Source of the DNA: Prinia subflava
Taxonomy: Eukaryota; Chordata; Aves; Passeriformes; Cisticolidae
NCBI RefSeq assembly: GCF_021018805.1
Contig: NC_086249.1
Span: forward strand, 79,262,472-79,326,471
Direction: 5' to 3'
Length of the DNA stretch: 64,000 nt
The notes beneath the pieces were generated by a model. It was not told where the DNA came from, made no database searches, and saw nothing but the letters and a program-made list of their open reading frames with translations. The position numbers and the translations under genes are program-made. Positions within the stretch are counted from its first letter, which is position 1. Every line of letters starts with the position of its first letter. Below are positions 15,401 through 26,179 of this stretch, in pieces.

Positions 15401-18400
15401 AACAAACTAGCAAAAATTATCCAAGTTTAGTAAGTTTAAGAGCTGTCTCAAAGGAATTATGCCATGTAGTTTGAATTCATTTCAGAAAAGTAACATTTAC
15501 TGAAACCCAACCTTCAAACAATCTTGCCTCAGTAGGAGCTACAGACCTGCACCACTTACCCTATCTGGCAACGCAGATGTGTTTGTTCTTGTAGCATCCA
15601 ATGTCTAAAGAGCATTTTAGTGGACACAATTGTTTGCTTACACTTTTTCACTTTTGCTACAGCCAACATTTTCAGAGAACAAGGGCCCAGCTCCTTGGGG
15701 TGAGTCACTTCCTGTGAAGCATCTGCATTTTCAATCATTTGAAAAAATGCAGAGGCTGTGTACAAAGCAGCATAGAGTAAAGACTTTCTATTATCCCAGT
15801 GATGACTCCTATGCTGTCTTCAGAATAATCAGATTAAAACTTCAGTTAATTTGCAGGGTGGTTTTTTGTCATTACCTTTCCTCATCTCTATTCTGTCCTC
15901 CATTCTTCTCATAGCTTAATAGACTTTTGAATTGCTTTAGGACTACATGCCACTAGTTCTGTTCATGCTACTTGATATTTCCCAGTTCTGAGATATTCCT
16001 TGAAGAGAAATTTCAGTCACAATTTTCAGGCCTAGTTCCATAAAGATTTACCAGTACAAACTTCTGTTCTAAATATGAATTCATATCCCTTAAACTAAGT
16101 ATTCTCATGCCATTAAAAAGGCAGGCCCATGAAAATTGATCTTTGGCAGCAGTGAGCCACTTGACAGCTGGCAGAATAAGTCTGAGCTCTAAAGAACAGA
16201 AGAGATTAAAAGATTATGTTATTCAATTTACAAAATCTCTTCCAAACAGAGGATAATGAGGCAAGGCGAGCTGGGTACAAGGATCCTCTTGGAATGAGGA
16301 AAAAAAAAAAAAAAAAGGAAAACAGAGAAAACAAAACAGAAGGTTGTAGACTACAGCGCAGAGACCAAGCTTTTGGATCTCTTACAGCAGCTTTCAAATG
16401 ATCAGTCCTTTCCCCTGAAGGGTTCTTTTTCATTACAATGATCAGCTTTTCAACCAGAGCACCTTACAGAAAATACCTTCTGAGTCATAAAGTATAATTC
16501 CTAATTTACTCTATAGATCTTGATATTCTTATGACTCAGAAGTAAAATCTTATGTCAGGCAAAACGTACTGTCCAGTTTTAAAGGCTTTCAGTAGTTATT
16601 CCATGATATAATCCCATTTCAAAATGTGGGAGAAAACCTGTGCTAAATACATGCTAACCAGTAGTAAACTTAGGGCTTCTTATATTTGAAAGACTAATTC
16701 TTATGCTTTTCTATTTCTGTGATGTTCTAACACAAAAAAAAATAAACCTTATACTTTTTTAAATGAAAAAGCTCTTTTTTAGGTAATTAAAAAATCCTTT
16801 ATGGAAGTGAAAAGGTATGCATTCAAGTCAATGTCTCTCTACATCCCTCTGCCTTCAGTAGCTAGGGCTTCTGTGGCAGAATGATGAATTTTATGTCTTC
16901 ATCCAGCTCTCACCTTAGGATAACAAGAAATATAACTACAACCAGAAAGCCTTTTTATAGTACAGGAATGCATCTTATGAAACCCGAGATGAGGGCAGCA
17001 ATCAATTCCATCTTGAAAACTGCATAGGCTACAAGGATTACAAGAGTTACCCAAAACAAAGATACACTGATTTCAGCACAAGAGATACAGAAATATTTTT
17101 TATCATCTGCAAACTTGTTGCAGGTGTGCCCTTCCCTACCAGCCATGCTTGTTTCAATGATGTTGTATTGACCTCGAATTGGCCCCTGGGGTACAAAGTG
17201 ACTGGCCTCCAGCTGCAGTCTGCACTGCTGACTACAAAGCTTTCAGCCAAGCTTTCAATCCACCTCAATCAACTGTTTCTCCAGCTCATTGTTAATAAGT
17301 TTGTCTACAAAGGATGTCATGGCAGAGAGTGTCAAAGCCTTGCTGAACTTCACAGGATCACAGCTCCCCTCATTCTCCAAGCTGGCGTCTAATCACAGAA
17401 GACAATCGGGTCAGGCAATTTCCCCCTTTAAAATCCACATAGATGACTTCAAATCACATTCTTGTTCTTTGTGTATTTGGAGACAGCTTCCAAGATTTTC
17501 TTAGATCACCTTCCTGAGGATCAGGGCACGGCTGGCTGTACTTCCCTGGTTTCTTTCTCTTGATCACCTAAAGCAGGAGTGAAAACATCTGTTTTCTTCC
17601 AGTCCTGTGGAACATCCTCTGATTATCATGACCTTTTGAAGATAATAAATTGGCCTCACAATGACACTGACCATCACCCTCAAGCACTCATGAGAACATC
17701 CCAGTAGGTCCCATGGATTTGTCTGTCCAGTTTATTTAAATGTTTCATAACCTGATCCTTCTCTGCTGAGGGCAGGTTTTCCCACTGTTCCTAAGGGTTG
17801 ATGATTGCTGAAAGGAGGTCATACCAGTAGACTGACAAAAAGAAGGCATTAAGCACCCCAGCCTTTTCCATGCCTTTTGACATCAGGTCCTCCACCCCAT
17901 TTAACAGTGGGTTTTTCCATTAGCCTTCCTGGGCTGCTGATATGCTTGTAAAAGCTCTTCATGGTGTAAAAGCCCTTCATGATGTCAGCAGAGTCAATTC
18001 CAGATGGACATTGGCCTCTGTCCTGGTTTTGGATAATTTTCTTCTTAAGAGCTGGTGTTTTGCATTCAGTATGAGAACAACGCTGATAACACACTGATGT
18101 TCAACAGAGCATATCCCTTCATCAGCTCCTCAGTCATAACCAATGCACCCCAGAAAATTCCTGGCCTGCTTGCCTCCTGCTGTGCTGCCCCTTAAGCAGG
18201 TATTGGAGTGGTTCAAGTGTACCCTAAAAACCAGGGTCTCCAAATGTAGGTTTTTTCCTGTTCCCTAATGTCTTACCTACAGCTTCTTCCTGATTAAGTG
18301 GTCTGTTCCAGACACTCACCACAATGAGTTTGCTCACCCATGTTAGTTTGCTCTCTAACCAAATCCATAAACTCTCATCTGCCTCCTTGTTCGTTCCAAG

Positions 18401-21400
18401 GCACCCTATCACATTTTCCTACTGCTTCCATGTAAAGGATAACCCCCATCTCAGCTGTTAAAACACAGTTGTGCTGATTTCCCAGAAAAAGTGAGAGAGA
18501 TTCCACTACCATGATGTTTTGTAAAGACTTCTTTCTCTGCATATGTCTGAAGCAGAATTTCTTCGGCTCTGTTTGCTCCTCATGAAGTCTCTTATCACAC
18601 CATCTTGCACTGATTTATTTGCCAACACAGCCTACCAACACCACTATGCCTAATCTAAATCCAAGTCACCATGTTGCTCAGTCAAGTTGGCAAAAATGCT
18701 TTTGCCCCACTTGACCTGGTAGATCGCATCTCTTCCTTAAACAGGGATCCATAGTCCTAAAAGACAAAACCCACCACCACAAGCTGTACAATCAGTTGGT
18801 GACCTGCACAACCCAGGAACTCTTCCTCAAGATGTTCCTCCTTACTAGCAGGATTGATGAGAAAACCCCTGTCTCCAATATGATGGAATCTCCCACTACT
18901 ATTATTTGTTAACTCCTCCTGGTGCTACTACAGGCTTGGATGATTTGTTGGACAGCACTTCCTGCTTTTCATCTGCTAGTTGGAAGCATTGAGCATATTC
19001 TATAGATGTAGATCAGCAAGCAGAGAAGGAAGGAGAAGTCTTCCAGTTATGAGAAGTCACAAGTTTCCAGTGTTGGCCATCACAAAACAGCAGATACTCA
19101 GCCTGCCCTTCCCCTCTGTACAGCTGGAGGTTGAAGGCTCATTCCTGGGTCTTGGAGAAGATTCAATTTCCTTTTTGCCATCCCTGGTGCCATGTACTCT
19201 GCTGAGCTCCTAATGCATCTCGTTTACTTGGCAACAGAAATCCTGAACCAAGCACGCATCTCCCATGGGCAAGGACAGCCTTTTTACTTGGTGCAGTCTC
19301 AGCAAGAGGCACTTTGTTCAGCTCAAGGTGTGACTGGGAGATCAGCCTGACAACACCTCAGACCTTTTGGGGCAGCTGGTGCTAGGAAGCATATCCTGTG
19401 CCAACATCAAGAAGTGTCTGGTGTAATTTTGAACACCTAAAGCCTCTGTAAAACAGGAAATCTGATTAAAAACATGCAACCAGAGCTTCACAAACTCAAA
19501 AACTGAATTTTGGTAAGCAGTTTCATACATATTGGAAAGAACTGATTTTCAATTGTAAATTAACTAATTACTGAACAGAATGAAGCAGCACCAAAAATGA
19601 AGTTCCTTCTCCTTTTGAAAGAAGAATCTAAACACTAACTGCAAGTAAAGACAACAAAGTACCAAATGGCTGAGGATCTGCTATCAACTATTCTAACAAT
19701 CAGTTTAAAATCCAGTGCCCATATAAAGAAAGAGGTTACATACACAATAAGCTCAGAAAAGTTTTACTTTATCACTTTGAGCACTTGCTTTCTGCCAATC
19801 TAAATTCCAGCCTTAACTCAAAACAAAATGAATATAAATAAATGTCACTTCAAATACTCTAAAGCCAAATACATTAATGCAGACTATCTCCACCTCTGTA
19901 AAAGAAGCTTAACTTAGCATAGATGCTAAGTGCCAAACCAGCATGCCCTGACCAATGAGACATACAAAAGCAAACCAAAACTAGGACTGAAGATTTTCAT
20001 CAAGCCTTCTCAAGCCCATGCATTCCACAGCAGAGGCCCACCTGAGATATCAAGATACACAATATCTACTATAAAGGTGCCCAACCATCTTCAAAACTTC
20101 AAAGAGACAAACATTAAAAACACTAGGAATTCTACCAAGGAGGAACAGCAAGATGGATTATACTTAGTCAAAACACCAATGTGGAGATAACAGAGAACGG
20201 GAGTTAAAAAAACATGAATTAAGCAAGGAAAAACTGTACAGTTGATAGCTAATACTCCAAAAGGTCTCTGAGGTACAGAGAAAGAAAGACTTTGACTGTA
20301 TCATAAGGAAAAGAGTGGTTTATAGCACATTTACAGCAGCACAAGTGCACTTGCTTAAGATCTCCCAGACCTGACAGTCTAACCCCAGGACATTCTACTT
20401 ACACAAAGATGCTGGACTTTATAAATAACCTTTTTTCCATGTATCTCTCTTACAGGATACATAACAAAGGTGAAAATCAGACTAAACAAAATTCTGATTC
20501 CTAACTAAATACAATTATGCTTTTGGAATTATATCCTTAAAGAAAAAAAAGAGAGAAATTAGTTGAATGGAATCTGGTTTAACATGCCTACAAAAAATTA
20601 AAAATTAAAGTAAGAATGGAATCTTCTCAGAAAATCAGCTAATTCACAAATTTTAACTTCCCTAGCACTATTAAACAGTTAAAGGCCAAAAATACATGTC
20701 CATATTTAAAACAGCTTTAATAGGAACTGGGCAGCCAAAATGACTTTGAAAAGCCCTCTATTGAAAAAAACCCTCCAAGTTCATCTTGGAAGATCTTTAA
20801 TTCACATAAATTCAAATTCTACTGAGAGTATACTTCTTTAGAGAAAAGCTGGTGAGTTAATGTACACCTTGAATTCTGGTCACAAAGCAAAACTTCAATA
20901 TAAGCAACTGATTTTCTTTGGAATTTATATTCCACGCTTGATTTTCTTTGGGATTTATATTAAAAAGCCAAAACCTGAATTAAGAACCTAAATAGCTGTG
21001 AACTTTGTGCCATGCTATTCATAATGTTTCAGGGAAAATACATAAACTGTGTCTCCTGAAAGGAGAGTCATATGGCAAACAGCATGAAAGCATTCTGCCT
21101 GTGGTCTGTCAGCTCCGGGATACTGCAGCTTTTCCAAAAAAAGCTCAAGATTACCAACCTCACAGCATATTGTCGATTTAGATAGATTAGAGCAGTCCTT
21201 ACAGTCATCTCTTAGACAAGAGCATGATTTCACAGGATCTAACTTTGGTTTTGCAATACTTAAACTACCATTTTCTGTAACACAGAGCTGAAAAATACTA
21301 CTAAAAATATTAAGCAAATGGGAGCATAAAAACTTGAGAGTATCAGATAATCCCTACAGTTAGGACAGCATTTACTATAACAGGAGTTAGGATGCAACTT

Positions 21401-22667
21401 ACTTCCACTAGAATTTCTTACTAACACTGTAGTACAACCTATCTTCTTGTGAATCTGTTAAAATCTATAAAATGGATTTCATATGAGCTCCTCTGAACAG
21501 CAACTGAGAAAAAAATTTAATTCATCTACACTAACTGAACAATTTTGTAGCAACGTGGGACTCCACAAACCCAGTCTCCCTAGTCACTACAGACTATCAA
21601 TCTCTGAAATTTCACTTGGTACCTAGCAATTTTTTTGCTAAGGGTAACAAGATACAATGAAATGAAGCGTTGATTAAAATAAAACACAATTAGAATAAAA
21701 ATAATCATAAAATCTTGCGCATTAAAAAAACACTTAGTGTGGTTTTTTATAGTTATTATAGTATTATAGAATTATTATATTATTATAGTATTATAGAGTT
21801 ATAACAGTACTAAGTATCAAAAATTTACCATCCTCCTTTTTATCTCGGTATTCTAATACAGACCTGTGAAGGAAAGCATCATTATCAGGCATAACACTTA
21901 ATTAGTAAAGCTTTGCTTCAGAAATTCAGAGAAATAAAGAGAAGTTTAAAAAATTGCAAAAAGTTAAAATCCTTAGTCTCACCTAGGCCTCCAGGGCCAG
22001 CCAACAGAAACTCTTGTCTGCCTATTCTTTTCACAATTGGCCGCTTCTCATCACTGCAATAAGGAAACAGGTCCTGGGAGACGCCAGTATTATAATTCAA
22101 AATTATATATTGTGTAGTAAGGGCAAGGCATAAGTAGTAACCATCTACAGCCACAGCACTGGGTTGCTCTGGAGTAAACACTTCCTTCACTATCTGGACT
22201 CTGTCTTCAAACACCATGAACATTTGAATGGTCCGACGCTTGACCGAGATAATGCAAACTTCAACGCAGAAAGGATCCCCACTCACAGGGTTTTCATTCA
22301 GTGTGAAAGTCACAGCTCCTTTGATCCTGGCACCCGTGGGGACGGGCTCCAAGTTGATCATGTTCACTAGTGTTATCGTGTTGTCACAAAGCACAAGCAG
22401 TCTGGTGAGGGCAGAAGCTGCTTTCAACTCGCTCACAGGCTTCTTCAAACCCAGGTATTTGTGTAGTTGCTTGGTGGCAGCAAAACTTATTTTTCCAGCT
22501 GTTGATATCTTTTCATCCAACAGGAAGTGATAGATAAAGCAGTCATTGGTTCCAATATAGAGGTTCTTCCCACAACACTCAATGCACTCAATGTTGATGT
22601 AATTTTTGTCTCCCATTAACATCTCCCGCTCAACAGCAGAAACAAGCTTGAAGGCTTTAACGCTCAT
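383..22667 (-). CDS. TGFBRAP1: TGFBRAP1, 5' part (codons 1-506), six coding exons; 3' end outside window
   Basis: Transforming growth factor beta receptor-associated protein 1 (Vps3/TRAP-1 family) is a subunit of the CORVET tethering complex on early endosomes and was first described as a Smad4/TGF-beta receptor chaperone. Six minus-strand exons (21983-22667, 14951-15145, 13836-13990, 8082-8164, 2249-2590, 383-440) join in frame through GT-AG sites to give 1,518 nt. The start MSVKAFKLVSAVER, the block VEVCIISVKRRTIQMF and the block RNIPKEKFQ closely match the human protein as I know it (about 860 aa). Residues from about 24 to 295 form the CNH (citron homology) domain and the last exons enter the Vps39-type domain. 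The clathrin-repeat and C-terminal zinc-binding parts lie left of position 383. No frameshift or stop was seen. The start codon is the only ATG in the first coding exon that fits the family. Confidence 0.97.
441..2248 (-). other. TGFBRAP1 intron with a solo LTR
   Basis: Intron between coding exons 5 and 6. It holds the LTR at 1158-1619 and otherwise AT-rich sequence with no feature I can support. Confidence 0.8.
1158..1619 (+). mobile_element. Solo endogenous retrovirus LTR
   Basis: A 462-bp element starts TGATGCCTT and ends AAGGCATCA, a perfect 9-bp terminal inverted repeat with the retroviral TG...CA ends. It is flanked on both sides by ATAC (1154-1157 and 1620-1623), a 4-bp target-site duplication. 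Inside, in plus orientation, are a TATA box (TATAAAAG, 1430-1437) and a polyadenylation signal (AATAAA, 1546-1551) in the order expected for U3-R-U5. No gag, pol or env lies beside it, so it is a solo LTR left by recombination. It is antisense to TGFBRAP1. A 4-bp duplication suggests a class I (gammaretrovirus-like) element, which is inference. Confidence 0.85.
2249..2590 (-). CDS. TGFBRAP1: TGFBRAP1 coding exon 5
   Basis: Acceptor AATTGCAG|A and donor AAA|GTAAGT. The 342 nt encode SGQLDVRELISLYPFLLP through DSAAWLEKHKK. This is one of the most conserved stretches of the protein and is the start of the Vps39-type helical domain. Confidence 0.96.
2591..8081 (-). other. TGFBRAP1 intron, no internal feature recognised
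   Basis: About 5.5 kb of AT-rich intron between coding exons 4 and 5. It has a short poly-A run near 4447-4464 and several small chance ORFs. I recognise no gene, RNA or transposon in it. Confidence 0.7.
8082..8164 (-). CDS. TGFBRAP1: TGFBRAP1 coding exon 4
   Basis: Acceptor TTTTTTATAG|GTA and donor TTCAG|GTAATT. The 83 nt encode VMYKRILQQAGFIQFAQLQF and EAKELFR, matching the family. The exon is too short to stand out as an ORF and was found by homology to the known protein and by reading phase. Confidence 0.93.
8165..13835 (-). other. TGFBRAP1 intron
   Basis: About 5.7 kb between coding exons 3 and 4, AT-rich. The only clear internal feature is the A/C-rich simple repeat at 12868-12955. 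Confidence 0.7.
12868..12955. repeat. A-rich / (AACC)n simple repeat
   Basis: A run of A passes into repeated AACC and AAC units and then A/C runs. It contains no G for more than 70 bases, so the apparent lysine/threonine/proline-rich ORF across it is low-complexity. Confidence 0.85.
13836..13990 (-). CDS. TGFBRAP1: TGFBRAP1 coding exon 3
   Basis: Acceptor TGTCCAG|GA and donor TTTCAG|GTCTGT. The 155 nt encode GKVIVATNKGVYILVPLP through RNIPKEKFQ, the end of the CNH domain and the start of the helical region. The exon closes on a codon boundary (codon 345). Confidence 0.95.
13991..14950 (-). other. TGFBRAP1 intron, nothing recognised
   Basis: A 960-bp AT-rich intron between coding exons 2 and 3. 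Nothing but splice signals was seen. Confidence 0.7.
14951..15145 (-). CDS. TGFBRAP1: TGFBRAP1 coding exon 2
   Basis: Acceptor TTTTGTAG|GC and donor GAAG|GTATT. The 195 nt are in phase 1 and finish the CNH domain (MFATVDGISQRAPVHWSE to GHILQDFEG). Confidence 0.95.
16955..18412 (-). mobile_element. Decayed CR1-type LINE (ORF2 endonuclease and reverse-transcriptase remnants)
   Basis: Read on the minus strand, the sequence carries pieces of a CR1 ORF2 in the correct order. At 18412-18224 there is endonuclease-like sequence with ESLWIW and RPLNQEEA. At about 18000-17850 comes the linker containing SFYKHIS. Near 17600 is the DWKK motif that precedes the RT domain. At 17268-17047 is WIESLAESFVVSS followed by SWRPVT. 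At 17113-17102 is the catalytic FADD of RT motif C. Several frameshifts and stops separate them, and the piece between the endonuclease and the RT is shorter than in intact CR1. The insertion is in the same orientation as TGFBRAP1 and is an old, inactive copy. The sequence from 18412 to about 19300 may belong to it or to another old element. Confidence 0.8.
21740..21812. repeat. (ATT)n-like microsatellite
   Basis: An imperfect array of TATTATAG/AATTATT units within an intron. Confidence 0.7.
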
Positions 22668-22684
22668 TGTGTCTTCTGGGTGAT
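21983..22684 (-). CDS. TGFBRAP1: TGFBRAP1 first coding exon
   Basis: The acceptor TTTAATTAG precedes 22684; 17 nt of 5' UTR are followed by ATG at 22667-22665. The coding part is 685 nt (codons 1-228 plus one base) and ends at the donor AG|GTGAGA (21982/21981). It encodes most of the CNH beta-propeller. Because an acceptor lies just upstream of the ATG, at least one non-coding 5' exon must exist further right. Confidence 0.95.
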
Positions 22685-24495
22685 CTAATTAAAGAGAAAG
22701 AAACAGTACTATTTACCTCTGCACATAGAATCAAATATCAGAGATAGCAATTTAACATTCACTGATACAAAAACTTAACTACTATATTTTTTTTAATAGC
22801 CTGTACTCTATTTCCAACCTGACTACAGAAGCCAGAGCAAGCACATTAATTACCACAGAAATTAATCAAACTGTATGCTTCCACTTCTAATCTATTCTGA
22901 AACAGATTCACCCAGCTATTCTGAAGTGATGCTTTCTCCACAAGTAACCAGAATGTTATTGGCTCTCTCAGACACTGGCACTAAAAGAAATTATTGCCAG
23001 TAGTTACTTATAAACCTGTCATGCACAGCTTTCTATCATCTGTACATGAAAACAGACAAGCTTCAGGTCTCAGATTTCTTGAGAGGCCACAAGGCATTTA
23101 GTGCTACTAGTTAACGTCACGTTGCTTTACACTTCACTATCAATACACAGTCTTTTCACAAAGTATCACAGGTATACTCCCTTTCAACACATATTTTACA
23201 TCCTTAGTCTCCAGCAATCAGGAACACATACTTTCCAAGCCAGTCAAATAACAACTTATACAAGGTATCATCCAACTCATAATAGAAGTTGTTCATTTGG
23301 GTCTGAAGTTTGGGGTTTTTTTTAACATATGCAGAGTGTATGGCTCATAAAGCATTCATTAAGCTCAAGATGCAGTATCACAGAAATTCAGAGTGTTTCT
23401 GTTCTCCACCATCACTGTAATTCCAAAAGTCTGTCTTAAGTGCTAACCAGCACTTTTAATATTTATTCTACAAGCTATACCCTCCTCCAATCAAGCACCA
23501 TCGAGGGACAGATACAATTTACGAAGCAGATAACAGTGTTTTAAAAACAGTCCATGCAATTTTATTATACTCCAGACTGGTGTTATTTTTATAAGAAACC
23601 AGCAGACAGCTGTGTTCAACACTCCAAAGAAGAGCAGATGAGAAACTGCTGACCTTGTTTAATCACCTTTTGTCATGACTGGTCTGTTAATGGTCACTTG
23701 GCCAACGCAGGGGAAGACACAACACTAAACATCTCAAACAACACACAATTACTTCTACTCCACATGTACAGTGGTGATACAAAACATCAAATGATATCTC
23801 TGTGGACCAACAGAGAAACCAACATCAACAAAGTGCTCCTGTAAACAAAATTGAAACTAAACACAGTCAAAACAAATTTAGTTTCCAGTTATTACATCTA
23901 ACAAAACCCTTTGTTTTTGCAAGAGAACACTAAAAACCATGGTCAAAAAATTCTGTAACTGAGTGAGAAAAGATAAGGTACACAACTTGCAGGTAGCCAT
24001 GAAATAAAATTATATGAAACTAAGATTATGGCTAGAAGCAAACCATATGACCAAGATACAGTACTAAGCATTAGTACCTAATACTTCAGAGTTCATTTTT
24101 TGAGTGTTTTTCAGAAGTTAAAAAGATTTTAGTTAGGGCTTTGATGACATTTTCATGTTCCATCCTCACTTGGAGTGTAAATTAGTGTTATGACCTTCAA
24201 CAAAAAAACCAAACCAAACAAATAAACCCAGGAAGCACTACAGAAATAGCCAAGGGTAAAATGATAATGTAAGTCTGGCAACATAGCTGCCTTATCCTCC
24301 AACATGATCAAAAGAAACACAGCATTTTAAGTTAGAGAGGGCTGTCCAAAGGTTGACTGCCAAAACAACTCCAACAGTTCTTAGGAGCCTGTGTGTAGCC
24401 TGAAGTGATAAACTACTGTCTGCAGAGGTCAGGCAGCTTTCATTGCTGAAGTTGCCAAGGACTTAGTTAATGTTCCTGTAGCCCAAAGTAAAAAT

Positions 24496-24650
24496 GTTAA
24501 TATTTTTACTGAGAGAAATGCAGAATTTTGCTCCTGACCAAGATGTGTTAATATTTTTACTGAGAGAAATGCAGACTTTTTGCTCCTGACCAAGATGTGT
24601 TAATATTTTTACTGAGAGAAATGCAGAATTTTTGCTCCTGACCAAGATGT
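24496..24650. repeat. Three-copy ~52-bp tandem repeat
   Basis: Three nearly identical units begin GTTAATATTTTTACTGAG and end CCTGACCAAGATGT (24496-24546, 24547-24598, 24599-24650). They differ by one substitution and by one T in a T run. The copies are directly adjacent without spacers, so this is a young minisatellite and not a CRISPR-like array. Confidence 0.92.
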
Positions 24651-24821
24651 GTTAAAAAAGTCCAAAAGAATTTCCTAAATCATAGTTGACAAAAATTAAA
24701 AGTATGAAAGAAATCTTAACAGATACATGACTCCTGAACAGAAAGAACAAAAAATCCATAGTACTACATAAGTAATAAGTCTGGTAACAAAGAAATTAAA
24801 ATATTCGTTCTAGGGAAAAAG

Positions 24822-24843
24822 AAAAAAAAAAAAAAAAAAAAAA
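24822..24843. repeat. Poly-A run (22 bases)
   Basis: An uninterrupted A homopolymer, preceded by AAAAAG. Its length is prone to sequencing error. Confidence 0.9.
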
Positions 24844-25245
24844 GAGGTGCATGAAAAAGCTTTTGGGAACAAACAATGCCACACACTCATGACCTGGATA
24901 TAACTTCTTTTTTAGCATTTATCTTGTTCTCATTTATGAATTCTTAAGGACCAGTGAGCACTGTAAAGAAACAGGTTCTGCAGAACATGCTGTTCCTTTT
25001 AAGTGGAAGAGGCCACCCCATAGTTACAGATAGTATTTTATATTTTTGATACTGCATTTAGATGTTCTGAAGTCCGGAAAACAAGACAGCGGCGATGTTT
25101 TGCTGTCAAAGAAAAATAAAGCAGTAGCTAAGAAAATGATCAGTCCAGAAGACACTGATTTTTAACCGCAGTAATAACCCCGCACGGACTCATTTCCTGC
25201 AAGAAGTGGGAAGCAGCTCTCCCCCGCTCCAGTTAAGCAATAACC

Positions 25246-25748
25246 TTGCATTACACTGTGCTCTCCCTGCCTCGCAGAGCAACACCCTGCCTCCCTCACC
25301 CGCACCGCTCCCTCACCCGCCCGCACTCCTGCGCCGCTCTAATTAACCCGTGGGTCCAATTCTCCCGAGCCGCGGAGCCCCGGGAGGGCAGGGACGCGCC
25401 GCCCGTCCCCTCACACCCACCGCGCGCAGCCAGGCCCGCCACCGGCTGCGGAGCCTCTCCCGCCGCCCTCCCCCAGCACCTGCCGGCGCACAGCGGAGCC
25501 GGGCGCGCCGCTCCGAGGCCTCGCGGTGCGGTGGCGGCGGCCGGGCCGCCTGCGGCGCGCTGGGATCCGCCGGCGGCGGGCGGGGGGGACGCGCCGCTTC
25601 CGGTGCGGGCCGGCCCCGCCCCCGGCGCGCGTCACCGGGCCCGGGCCGCGGAGGGAGAGCGCGTCCGGTCACGTGCGGGAGCGCACGGCCAGTGAGCCTC
25701 GGGGAGCTGCGCGCCTTTGCGGCCGGGGGAGCACACCGAGGCATTTAA
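25246..25748 (-). promoter_or_regulatory. TGFBRAP1: CpG-island promoter of TGFBRAP1
   Basis: A very GC- and CpG-rich block upstream of the TGFBRAP1 coding exons is the expected site of the non-coding first exon. It holds an ETS site (CTTCCGG, 25597-25603), a GC box (CCCCGCCCCC, 25614-25623) and an E-box CACGTG (25670-25675) in the context GGTCACGTG. On the minus strand two good splice donors, CGG|GTGAGG, would end a first exon at 25300 or 25317. The long ORFs that cross this block in several frames result from GC richness. Promoter activity and exon end are inferred. Confidence 0.75.
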
Positions 25749-26100
25749 TTTAAATATGCGTCTGTATTTATATTTATACTTATATTTATGTTTATAATAT
25801 ATACATATGAGAATCCAAACCCTTGGGATATGTATACACACATATATATACGCGAGGTGCTTTTTTTCAGATTCCCGGAAAGTGCCTTCACTCAAATTTG
25901 CCTTAGTATAAGTGTCATATCTCTTATAAGAGACTTATAATAACGCTATTTGTATGCGGTGTATTAGATAAGTTTCATATATTATAAGAGATTTATACTA
26001 TTCTATATGTGAGAAACGACGCTCGCTTTTAAAATTTTAAAAGTTTTGTTAAACCTTAACAAAATACAACAAACGACTGAATAAAGAGTAAGAGCAGCGC
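25749..26100. repeat. AT-rich tract with a palindromic 60-bp duplication
   Basis: Base composition changes from very GC-rich to strongly AT-rich at about 25741-25750. ATAAGTGTCATAT at 25908-25920 recurs as ATAAGTTTCATAT at 25968-25980, a period of 60 bp. The first copy contains a perfect 14-bp palindrome, TCTCTTATAAGAGA (25920-25933). No gene is visible. Confidence 0.7.
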
Positions 26101-26179
26101 TGGGAGCCAGCAGACACGTGCTCATCTGCAAAATGGATGCGCTGCTTTTCCCTGGCCCCTCTCAAAGCCTTGTCAGTCA

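Larger units (their letters stand above)
15146..21982 (-). other. TGFBRAP1 intron with a decayed CR1 LINE
   Basis: A 6.8-kb intron between coding exons 1 and 2. It contains the CR1 relic at about 16955-18412, more C/T-rich sequence of unclear origin up to about 19300, and an AT-rich microsatellite near 21740-21812. A 100-codon minus-strand ORF at 21015-21317 is listed under findings. Confidence 0.75.
22685..25245 (-). other. TGFBRAP1 5' intron (between non-coding first exon and coding exon)
   Basis: AT-rich sequence upstream of the acceptor at 22685. It must be intronic if transcription starts in the CpG island. It contains a 3-copy tandem repeat and a 22-base poly-A run. No further exon can be placed from sequence alone. 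Confidence 0.6.

Noticed and set aside
24496..24650. CRISPR-like array
   Set aside because: The units are directly adjacent with no unique spacers, and the context is a vertebrate intron.
25246..25753. Several overlapping ORFs up to 149 codons at the TGFBRAP1 island
   Set aside because: High GC content removes stop codons in all frames. The translations are Ala/Arg/Pro/Gly-rich and overlap each other on both strands.
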